A stretch of 64,000 nucleotides of DNA from Corythucha ciliata (lineage: Eukaryota > Arthropoda > Insecta > Hemiptera > Tingidae). A model generated the notes under the pieces. The model made no database searches, was not told where the DNA came from, and saw only the letters and a list, made by a program, of their open reading frames with translations. This document shows, piece by piece, positions 14,601 to 26,600 of the stretch. The DNA lies in NCBI GenBank assembly GCA_038030265.1, contig CM075942.1, positions 63,740,926 to 63,804,925 on the forward strand. The letters are read 5' to 3'. A program made the translations under genes and the position numbers. The first letter of the stretch is position 1. Each line of letters opens with the position of its first letter.

Positions 14601-17600
14601 TTATAATGCCTTGTCTTTGCATGACATACGAGGGTGCATAAGCTTTTAATTTCTTTTCACACAGTTAAGGCGAGTTTAATAATTGGTTAGCATTTTCCCG
14701 GTTGGACAGTGTCACTTTAATTCTATTTCTCCCTATTAGTGCATTTTTTTAAATATCGTTTACTGAACGTTTTATTTCGGGGTGAGAACAAAATATTAAT
14801 TTTGCAAGGGACATGGGATGTAAGCGAGCTATACCGCCCCCTTCCCCTTCGCCCTCAATAAAGACAATAAATGGACCTTTGTCCCTCTGTTCGTATAGAA
14901 ACTTTGGAAACTCTCGTTTTTCTTTATTCGAATCGACGATTTTTTCTTGATTAATTGAATTCAAATTAACGCTTGGGTTGACATCCATCGCTTCTGAGTC
15001 CGCGTTGTTATCGAACTGAACTACATTTTTATCTGGAGGATCATTCCTCCAATCGGTGTCTCCTTTGCCCATATTCGTGCAAAAGTAAAAGAAAAAGAAA
15101 CGGAAAAACTTCTATTATCTACAATGGGACTCCTTTTGTCCCGAAGAAAAAATAATCAGAAATAAAATTGAAGGAGTACTCCCTGGACTGCGACTATTGC
15201 GAAGTAAGATTGAGAGAACTACACGCGCGAACTCTGACCACTTGCTCACACTTTGATAGCTCATTCCATGGGCGTAGCCAGCGGGGGGCAGGGGTGGGCA
15301 GTTGCCCTCCCCTAGACTCAAAAACGCAGATTTCGTGGGGCAGCTGCCCACCCCCAAAATTCCAAAAAGATCTTCCCTGATCTGGCTGACAGAAACACTT
15401 TATTACATTTCGCTCCATAAAACCAATTTTGCGGATTTTTCTCACTAAAAAAACAACACATTTTCGCACGTCGGTTTCACCAAAAATCAAAAATTCGCGG
15501 ATGTTTGTTGCTGAAAAACCGATTTCGAGGGTCGGCTTAACTTGCCGGCTTAACTTTAATCTCAATTCTGCAAATTTCAGCAGTGAAAAGGTCCACACAA
15601 TAATCATGTTAACGAATTTCATTAATTTTGATCCGGACGTTGCATCGCGAACCTTAAAATAGGTGTTTTCCTCAATGTGCCTTAGTTTTAGCCGAAAATT
15701 AGGAAATTTTTCAAAAATGTGTGCGCTAAGTCGCCCTCTTTCTCGATTGCACCCGCAAACTTGCAATACAAATGTATAAAAACAGTCAATTATCACTTTC
15801 GTTTCAGAAACCACGAACTGGTGCCTTCTCTCAATTTTACCTGCGTGAATGATCTCAATTTGTCAAATGAGCGATTTTTCTCAATTCTACATTGAACGCG
15901 CAATTTATTTTGTCAATTTTAGCCGTGAAAAGAGCACTGTAAACCGTGAATTAGCGCATTTTCTTAATTTCGGCCCGGACTTTGGATCGCGAAACAGCAA
16001 ATTGGCGTGTTTTCTCAATTTCTACCGCGAACAATGAGCAGATTCATTTCTCAAGTTCAACGTGAATCAGCGCTATTTCTCAATTCTAGCCGTGAATGGG
16101 TGTTTTCGCTCAGTACTAGCCGAAAAATGTCCTTTTCATGGATTTCATCCGCGAACGAGCACTTTTCTCAAGACGTGCGCCCCCCCCCCCTCTAAACTCT
16201 CAATCCGTGTGCCTGGCTGGCTGCCCACCCCTTGATCATGGGCTGGCTACGCCCCTTGCTCATTCACAACTACCATTTCATCGCCACTGTCTGCAAAAAT
16301 GGGGTTTTAGTGCGTAAAACCCGTGAAATGAGTATGAACAGGTACAAAATTTATTTTAGTGAGCGAAAGTAGGTAATAGAGGGGGGCCCCAACTTTAATA
16401 AAGACGGCCTTGCGAGTATACTGATGTGAGGAAATAACGCTAATTCGCGGTTTAAATGGAGAAAACGTCAAAATTTGTTGACGTTTATTCTGAACGGTGA
16501 CTTTATGATGGGGGGGGGGTGCTGGTGAAAGATTACCCGGGGCCCCAGAGGGGGGGGGGTGCCAAGTGTCTAAAGCCGGCACTGGGTGCAATTCATTTCC
16601 TACACCGTCTTCTCACCATTAATAAATTATTCAATTCAGGGAGGACGGATGGAAATGAACTGCCCGAATACAGAAATGTGTGCAAATAGGAAACGCTATC
16701 AGATTCATACCCCGTTGACGAATTCTGCTGTTGAAGCGGTTCCCCCAATATCATTAGTTCGAATTCCGTTTCTGAAATTCTCTTGTATGGCTTCTCTAAC
16801 AAAAGCAGCGTGTTGACTTGCCCCACACACATCCAGCGCTGCTGCTCCAGCCAAAAGAAACGACGTTGGATTTGACGTTCCTTCTTCAGCTGTTTCCATT
16901 CCCTTTCCAAAAAAAAAAAAAAAGAGAGAGAGAGTTAGTTGAACATGTTTTGCACTTAATAAGTAAGTGTAATCATTCACACCCGATCCCTCGTCGCAGG
17001 TTCGAATACCGCGAACCTACTGGAAAGATTGCCTCCGCAAAGAAGACTCGTACTTCCAATAATGCCCATGAGTATATGGATGAACTGTGAACAGAACATA
17101 CTGTTGGATATGATGACGTCCAGCGAGGTGGGGTCAATCATGAAACGCCTTAGAGCCGAATGAAAATCGTTGATTTCCGTTTTAATGTTGGGATATTCGA
17201 ACGCAACATCTTCAACTGTTTTCACTAACAGTCCATCCGATACTGGAGTTAGGCTGTAATTATGCAGAATGGTTACCTGATCAAAAAAATTAGAACTATA
17301 AATAGGGATGAATTTTGAACTTAAATACAGTTGACTCAACTTTATGCCGTTTATGAGCAGTGGCGTATTGGAAGGCGTAGTGAGCCACTCTTCTCGTGTT
17401 ATATTCTGTTGTTAACCTTAAATTTTCGACAACATCGTCCAAAGGTTTGTGTTCCAAAAGAGCGTACTCCCCTTCTGTATTACTCCTAACGTTCAATGAA
17501 AGTTTTGTAGGAACATTTCTATACTCAGCAAAATAATTCACCTTACTACGACCAGGTCAACGTGATTTACAAGTTTCATTCTGTCCCTCAATTCGGGATA

Positions 17601-20600
17601 ACTTTTGCACTCTGTAACGTTGACAAATAGATCCAATTTTTGGCGAAAAACAGAATTTCGTGACTTTTCCAATCCAAGCTCGTCGGCAGTATGTTTGTCC
17701 TCGATATTGCCTGCATATATTTTTACTATGTACCTGTAAATATATCCCGTATTTTCTCCTTTTTTTATCACTCCCTTCGCCTTTTCCTCCCTTGTTATCT
17801 GTTCTTTAATATCTGTTTTACAATTGTTAAATTCAAGGAGGTATTAGCTTCGGCCTAATTAAGCGGAAATTCGTGGCACGTTAGAACTGTCCAATTAAAC
17901 TGGCTACGATTTCCCTTTTCATCAATTTACTTCCCCCGCTCCCCTCATTCATTCCACGCTCACTTTATTTAGCGTGACGGAAGCCGTTTTTGCGGTCGTT
18001 GAAGAGGCAAATTGATTGTTTGCCCTGAGTATATAAGGGAGGGAGATTTTCTGTGGCAGGTTAGTGCCTTGATATTGACCCAAAAAAAAAACTTCCTCTT
18101 TCCATCTCATCACCTCAACAACTCCCCCCCCCCCCACCGGTGTAATTTATACTCGTGCACTGTACCTTTGACACCGACTCCGTGTCTTTGTACAGACAGT
18201 ACCATGTTTTCAAAATCATTTTCATTTGTAGTTGCATCGATCCAGTCGTAGTCGACGGGTGCACCGCAGCATTCAAAGACCTCGGCTACTTTTTCCATCA
18301 TTTCTCGCCCAACTCCAACTCCCGGTATCATTGAAATTGTGTGCCTCCCACCGGCTCTACAGCAATTTTCCGTTCAAAACAAACTGATTCTAAATTGATA
18401 TTTTGTATATTTACCTGGTGCGAGGTTCTGGTCCTCTGGTTGAATTTCGAAACCAAGGATCGTAAAACGGGTGTTGAGTAGGGTTGCCATACCATTTTTC
18501 GGCAGGAGTAGGGTCTGAAGTGAATCCGCGTTTAATGCAATGCCGTGCGACGTGTGCGTAATTTACGCTTTTCGAGTAGAGAAAATTCATTGATTTTTTT
18601 TTTGCTGTTAAACTTATTTATCACTACAGTCCAATGGATTTCTCTTATTTGCCCAGAAATGACGCCTACAGGCCGCTCGTTATAGTAACGTCATAATCTC
18701 TCATATGTTCTTCCGGTCAGTACCAGGAAGCAGATGATCAACAATTTATACCCAGTGGCGCCGAAACGGTTTAATTGAGGTGTAACAGGACTCTTAAAAC
18801 GGACCCACCACACCGCTAGTTTATCATGTAACTGTGCATGACACGAGTATGGTTAAGGAACTGTATACAGCACGAGTACGGCAATACGCCATCTTTGGTC
18901 CATTCAATCAGTATCATTGACGGATAAAAGAGAAGGTCAAATGGTTTTACCCACCCCTATCATCTTCGTTTCTATACAGATCACACAATCTAATTTAAAT
19001 TACACCATTTATTAGGCCGTCAATAGTCAGTTTGGCCAACTTTTAGAGCGCGCCACTCAAGCTGACCGGACGGTGATGGTGGAGGGGAGGTTGATCAATT
19101 GGTAACGTGGATATTTTTTAGAACTTCGATGGACAGTCCACCATTTTTCATGGCGTTTTGGCTGATTTTTCAAAGAGTCGTCAGTTCAGTCATTCTCAAG
19201 GATAGCGAATGGCTAGTTTTGTTGGCCATAATACAGTGGCCAATTTTAGGGTCAATTGAGTCAGATTTGCCAATTTTTGGACGTCATTATCCAGTCAGGA
19301 TAATTTTAAGGCATGAATCGTCAGCCTATTCATTTTAAAGGGGTGCATGGTCAGTTGAACCCTTTTTGTAGTCGGTCGGCTTCCATTTTTCAGGCACGAA
19401 TATCATCGGTTTAGACACTGTTATAGGCTCGAATCTTCAGTTTACCTATTTTTCTGGAGATTTTGAGTCAGATTTTCCTTTCAGGGCCTGAACAGCCAGT
19501 TTTTCTATTTTTAAGGCACAGTTAAATCGCCAGTTTAGGCATTTTCATGGAGTGAATCATTAGTTTTCCAATTTTTAGGGCCAAGTGAGCGGAATTTACC
19601 AATTTTAGGGCACGGTTCGTCAGTCTTGCAATTTTCAAGGAGCGAATGGTTAGTTTGGCCATTTTTAGAGCGCGATTGATTCGTTTTGCCATTTTTCATG
19701 GCAAGAAATATCGTCTGTTTAGAAATTATCTTGGTGCGAATCCTCAGTTTAGCAATTTTAAGGCTGAATTTCAGTCTGATTTGCCAATTTTATGGCGTGC
19801 AGAACTGCAAAGCCTGTTAGGCTTATCTACCCAATCGTCAGTTTTAGCCATTTTTAGGGTGAAAAGTGTCATGAATAGTGAGTGTGACTTTTTCAGGGCA
19901 CGAATGGTCAGTTTAGTCAATTTTCGGTTGCGAACACTCAATTTGCGGTCATTTATTGAGCGAGAATCGTTAGTTTAACCGCTAATGATTGGTTTGCCAT
20001 GTGACTCAACTCATATTTCGAGTGAATCTAATCCAAAAAGTGGTTGCTTGCGTGGAGGCCCGTACGGATTGGGAGTGGGTTTTGACCCCCTCCCCTCCCC
20101 CTCCCTGGAGAGGTCCCAGATCCGTGCCCTTGGCTAAATTCATGGACATAAAACCTAAAAATCACTATTTTTCCATCTTGAAGTTTTTCAGGGGACCCGT
20201 ATCAGAAGAAAGGTCCGGGTTTGTTTGCCTCCCTCACCTCTGGGCAGTATGGTACGCTATTCCATTTTTAAAAAATTCGGCTCTAGAGCAGTTTATTTCC
20301 ACTCGTCCCCTCTGATTTGAAACCTGGCAATGGAGAAAACGGGCGGAAATGATTTGCTCTGGAGCAGAATTTTATGTTGATGGAAAGCGTTATAAGAAAC
20401 CGCTAAAGAAAGCCGCAACCCCCGGTTAAAATAGGGAGAACATTGATTTGCGGTTTCTGGAGGCAACCTAGCTTTAAAATTCAGGAAAAGAAGCGATAAA
20501 TCGCTTGGAAGGCTTAGCCTATATTAGAAGAAAACGCTAAATTATGGTTTCTCGCGACTAAAATTGAGAAAAAGCGCCAATACGCATGCGATAAAAGAGA

Positions 20601-23600
20601 AAAACGCGCTAATTTTCGGTTCAAATTTAGAAAATCCGGTAATTCGTGGATACATTTTTGAAAACCCGCTGATTCACGGTTAAAATAAAGAAAATGCGCA
20701 AATTCTCAGCTATAAGGTTGACAAAAGGCGCTTATTCGCGGCTAGATTAAAAAAATAAATTCACTGGAGCTAAAATGGAGTAAAGGCGGTATTTCACAGC
20801 CAAACCGGAAATCATTCGCGGCTAAAATGAAAAAAAAAACGCTAGTTCGCAGATCTATTTGGGAAAATCTGCTAATATGTGGCTGAAACTGAGTAGAACC
20901 GCTAATTCCCGCGGTTAAATTATGATAAAGCGCTCATTCCAGTGGCACCCCCCTCCCCCTCAAACTCTAACTAGGGATTATCACCTTCTCAAATTTTTGG
21001 GTCTGACGATGAGAGATTCTGGTCTGAATGAGATAGACGTGATTTGTAAGTCCCTCAAACCATGTTCACCTGAGAATTACCGCCCCTTAAACGGTCCTTC
21101 GATCCCTTCTGTGGCATTTTTACGAGACCATTCCTAGCTAGGCCCCTGAGCTGCCCAGGGAGGTTCACGTACATTAAAATTTTTCCTTCGACTTCAGGGC
21201 TGCCCACGGGAAAGTTTGGGTGCATCAGGAGGTTAAAAACGTATAGAGATCGCGTGTAAAAACCCTTTCATTGATTCTTCTGATCGAAAATGTGTCTTAA
21301 TTTTCGGATTCGCCGTGTGCAGAAACTCCAAACTAGTTAGTTTTAGCCGCCGATCTTGGATTTGCTTATAGGAGAGGCTTGGGAAATTGTTTATTTCGCT
21401 CCACTAAAAATAGCTTGATAGCCTTTCACTGCCGAAGAATAACCAAACTATGGCTATTGTTCGCACCCTAAAAACGGCTAACGGTAAACGATAATCACGC
21501 CCCAAAGTAAGGAACCTTTAAACACGAGTAGACGCATACGGCGTCATGTTCGTTCTTATCAGTTCAAAAGGTAGGTTGGGGGTGGTTTTTTGAGCTTCAC
21601 AATCACAAAGCATCAACAAAAGGTGGATTTTACTAGACTGATAATTGATAAGAGCGAACATGGCGTCTTTGATTTTACCTGCCTGACTATAGGTTCTCTA
21701 CCCAAAGTGGTTAAAACTGACGATTAGCCCCTTACAAATGGCTGAAATGACTGTATTTGCGCCCTAAAAATTTCCAAACTGGAAATTCCCGCTCTAAAAA
21801 TAAACCAAACGGACTTCAAGCGCCCTAAAAATGGCAAAGCTGACGATTCTTGCAGCCCTGTAAATGGCTAAATCAACCATTCGCGCGTCAAAAATGGCCA
21901 GCACTGACCATTCGCGCTCTTAGCTAGACGGACCATACTCGCTTCCCAAATACGGCTAAACTGACATTCGCGTCCCAAATACGGCTAAACTGACATTCGC
22001 GACCAGAATATGCTTAAACAAAATAAGTTCACATTATTATCTTTTCTTTTTTTTTGCCTTTTCAGAATATTCGTGTATGTATTATACTTTGTGACTGTTT
22101 TTGTGGTTTCTTATGCAAGTTAGTAAATAAGTAAAGATTTTCCCTGCCCTGAAAAGTACAAAATCGACTATTCGCGTCATCGCGTGTAAAGAATGACCAA
22201 ACTGACCATTCGCGCCTTTGGATTAAACGTGACTATTATTTACGCCCTAAAAAATGGCAAAACTGGCAATTCGCGCCTTAAAAATGGTGAACTGACTGAT
22301 TCGCGCTATGAAAATGATTAAACTGACTTGGTGAGACTTTCGAGCCCCGAATTCGCGCGCTAAAAATGCCTGAACAGCGTGATTCCTGCCCTGAATAATA
22401 TGGCCAAAACTGGCCATAGGTGCGTAGAAAAAGGCTAAACATGCAATGCCTGCTGTAAAAAAAAATGGCCATACAGGCAATTCCTGTTTTAAAAACGGCA
22501 AAACCGATCATTCGGATCATAAAATGACAAAACTGACGATTCTTGCCCTGATAATATCGCTCTGGCTAATATTCACTCCTTATATTATGTATAAATTACC
22601 TGACAATCTGCACCTTGGAAATGGCAAAACTGACCATTCGCAACCTACAAATGGCATGAAAAACTATTTGCATCAACAAATTGCAAAACTGACTGTTTCT
22701 GTCCACAAAACGGTCAAATGAACTACCTATTCCGGCCTTGATAATGGCTAAACTGAGTTCTAGACTAAAAAGACAAATTCCTGCGCCCTGAAAACATCAC
22801 ACTGACTATTCATGCCCTCTATAAATTACCATACTGACAGTTTGCGCAGAAATTTTTCCAAACTGTGGCTATTCACACTCAAAAATTGGTAAAACTGACT
22901 CTATGCCGTCTATAAATGGTTAAACTGGAAATTTGTTAAGCTTAAAATTGCTTAATTTACTAATCACGCCCTAAAAATTACTAAACGGACCATTCGTGCA
23001 TCAAAAATGACCAAATTCTGAGCCTCCACGCTATTAAAATGGTTGTTGTAATTGTATTTGCGTCATTTATATAGCTTAACTGACGCGATTTGTGCCATGC
23101 CTATTGTGATTTGCCGAAAAAAATGGCCAAAATTCGAGCAACTAATTTTTAATTGACTCAATCTGTGAACCATTCGCCCCCCTCCCCCCACCCAGCGAAT
23201 AGGACCGTGTGCAATAAGTACGATCAAAACGGCGGCATCACTGAGAGAACCACTTCAGGCGCTTGTCTGATCAGAAATTCGTCCAGATTTTCGGACTCCC
23301 TGTGTCGAGGAACGATACTAAATTTGAAACAAACTCGCTAATTTACTGTTAAAATTGGGAAGACTCGCTATATTTCCCTGCAAACCTCTTCGACCATGGA
23401 CCACCCACCCGCTTAGAGAGGTGCAGCGGCTGCTACACTTTGATTTTTCACAAAATCAAATGACCGATTCAAAATGCTCGTCACTACGGTTCATGACAAA
23501 CTAAATTCGTTATATTCGAATCACGTGCCTTTTTGGCTAGCCACTTAGAGATTTTCCGGTGATTTCAAACTTCACTGTACGAGGGAAAAGAGGAAAGAAA

Positions 23601-26600
23601 GAGATAAAGACAAGATGAGAAGGTTCAATAAATAACAGTTAGCCAGGTGACAGGTAAATCCCGAGTCCCCTTCTAACAGTAATTAGACCCGCAGCCAGGT
23701 GGGTTTGCTGGACGGAATAGAAACACCAATTTTACCTTTTCTCTTTCACCACAGATCCTATTACTCTCTCATCCAAAGTTCCTCACACCAGTCTTTTTCA
23801 CGCTGGGCCACCTTTGAGCTAGAAGTTGGGACCGTGAGCAGTGATAAACTGCCGATGAATTTCAATTAAGAAAGTTATTAATTCGCTGGGCTAGGCTTTT
23901 TTTTACACTTTTCTCTCACTCTCTCTCTCTCTCTTCTCGCGGGCGCTGGATGAATTCTATGAACTAACTCTCTCTCTCTCTCTCTCTATAGGAATGAGGA
24001 CCCTCCGTAGATTTATGAGTGAAGGTAAATGGGGGTCAGATTGAAAGAAGACAAGGGCGAGCGCGGGGGTAAAAACTAATCCATGGGAATGAGAACATGA
24101 AATAAGGCAACCTTATAAATCCAACACGAAGGTGAGATCCAACAACCACAGCCTGTACCTTTACAAAACAAAATCCCATCCCCCACCTTCCGACAACCCT
24201 CTCAGGAAATTTTGATATATTACCGAATCAGAACTTCGTCTTGGGGTTTGGGTATAGTTCCCTTCTACAAATCCTCCCGCCTAAATAATATACTAGGTCC
24301 GTGCTTGTTCTTTATACGCGCTTTTCAGAAATGGAATTGTAAATGTCATCGAAAAAGGAGTTTCTTCGCCGCCCAGTAATTCCTTTCAGTCTGGCAGGCA
24401 ACTTTGTGTATAAATTCACTTATATATATGTATACATTGCCTTTATTCATATACGGACAAGGTTCTGTTGTTAACAGCAGTAAAGAAGGAAGAAGGGCTG
24501 CAAAAAGCCCGCACGTTTCTCTATACCTCCCGTCCCAACTTATAGCCCCATAATAACGATACGATTACAAAGAAGACTCTAAATGGCCTGCGATAACGAT
24601 GTTATTCATAGGTTCCGTTTTCCTCTGCGGAATCATTTTGAATATCATTTAGCTACATTTCTGAGACCAAAATAAGCGCATTTCCAATTCATTTTAACGA
24701 TTAAAAATCCCTGAAGGAACAATTTTACGTAATAGGAAGTTATGAAATGAAGACCACAAGGGAAAAAGGGGGAGTGTCTGTTTCCCCATTTTAGGAAAAC
24801 TGAAATTCAGAGTTTGACGCGATCTCCTTATTTCAATTAAATGAATCGCTATAGGTCATTATATTTTTCCTCACTATGGTTAAGACATTTTCTGTTTTCC
24901 GAAGGCTTAAATTAAAAAAATAAACGTTTCAAGTTTTATCTTTGTTCGGTCAAGTCAACCCATTCCCGGCGATCATCCATATCGGTTCAATACGTTCCAA
25001 CATTAATCAAATTCTAGCATTGTATAGATACGAACCAGTACTGCCGGACCTACACGCAGTGGCGTAACAACACCTATCGGGGCCCGGGGCGGAAATCTCT
25101 AGGAGGCCCTTTAGTCTCTTATTAAACTGAGAATATATACTTTTTAGGAGCATTGAAGTACATATTTTTCAATTACGAAAGTGCCTCCGAAAAACGCGTA
25201 CCTGTATGTGTTTTCTCAATTTCAACTGTGAATTAGCGTTTTTCTCTCAATTTTAGCAGCGAATTAGCGAATTTTCTCAATTTTAGCTGCGAATCGGCTC
25301 TTATTATAAACTGCTAGCCGTGAAATTGTCTCAAGAATCCGAAAAATAAGAAGCGTTTGAGTGCTCTTTCCCAATTTGATCCGAAAATTAGCAATTTTTC
25401 TAAATTTAAGCATTGAATTGGCGCTTTTCTCCATTTTAAACGCCAATTCATGTTTTTATTTATTTATTATACCCGTGAATTAGCGCCTTTTCTCAGTTTT
25501 AGCCACTTGAATTAGCGCTGTGTCTCAATTTTATTTCCGAAGTTGCCCCAGGAATCCGCGAGTTGGTGTTTTCTCAACTTCAGCTGTGAATTAACGTTTT
25601 TTTCTCAATTTTTATGAAAAAATGGTCCAGTACGCCTCGATTAAATTCAATTTATTATTGTGTGCCGACGTTTCGTCAGCGTTTAGCAGCGAATTTAGCA
25701 CATTTTCTCATTTTTAGCAGCGAATGGGCGCTTATTGTAAACTCCCAAGCGTGAATTAGCCATGAAGTTGCCTTGCGTTTGAGTGCTCTGTCCAAATTTT
25801 ATCCGCAAATTAGCGTTTTTCTCTATTTTAAACTCCAATCCACGTTTTTCTAAATTTGACCCGTGAATTAGCGCTTTTCCATAGTTTCAGCCGCTTGATC
25901 TAGCGTTTTTTTCTCAATTTGATTCCTGAAGTTGTCTCAAGAATCCGGGAGTTGGTGTTTGTGAAGCCGGGATTGTGGCTGTGAATTAGCGTTTTTCACC
26001 ATTTCAGACGCCATATTCGTTTTTTTCTCTATTTTACCCGTGATTTCACGTTTTTATTTATTTTACCCGCGAGTTAGAACTTTTCCACAGTTTTAGCCGC
26101 TTGAATCGGCGTTTTTTCTCAATTCTATTTCTGAAGTTTTCCAAGAATGTGCGAGTTGGCCGTGAATGAGCACATTTCCTAATTTCAGCTGCGAATTAAA
26201 GCGCTTTTTCACGATGTTATCCATAAAATCAATTTTTCATACCTTAGCTGCGTGAGTTAGCATTTTCTTCTCTTTCAGACGCGAATTCGCGTTTTTCTCT
26301 ATTTCATGCGTGAACCACAGCGCGTTTTCTTAATTCCAGTCCTACCCCAGAGAATCCGTGAGTCGGTTTTTCTCAATTTTAGGTGTGAATTTGTGTTTTT
26401 TCTAAATTTTCAAAGCTGCTAAATTGTAGTACTTTAACACAATTTTGGCCGTGAATTCGCGTTTTTCTCTTTTTCTAATCCTTGAATTAGCGCTTTTCTC
26501 AGTTTCAGCCGCGTGAATTAGTGCTTTTTCCCAATTGCAGTCCCGATTTTGCTCCAAGAATTCGTGATTTTGCGTTGTCTCAATGTCAGCTGCGAACTAG

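Larger units (their letters stand above)
13138..15090 (-). mobile_element. 5' part of a non-LTR retrotransposon (ORF1 plus endonuclease), - strand
   Basis: Reading down the - strand: an ORF1 with a GPF-type domain and three zinc knuckles (15072-13783), then the start of ORF2 with an apurinic-like endonuclease (13786 to about 13300). The reverse transcriptase and poly(A) tail are missing, which is unusual because non-LTR copies normally lose the 5' end. The related 3' half at 8566-9870 lies on the same strand. Confidence 0.8.

Noticed and set aside
16980..17010. B-box-like ggttcgaatac suggesting a tRNA
   Set aside because: It is the reverse strand of the conserved AVFEPATR coding segment of the IDH-like gene, and no tRNA fold can be built around it.
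18475..18500. Transposon-like terminus (agtagggttgccatacc) similar to the element ends at 43024 and 46761
   Set aside because: It falls inside the first IDH-like exon, in frame (WYGNPTQHP), with no partner inverted repeat nearby; a chance similarity.
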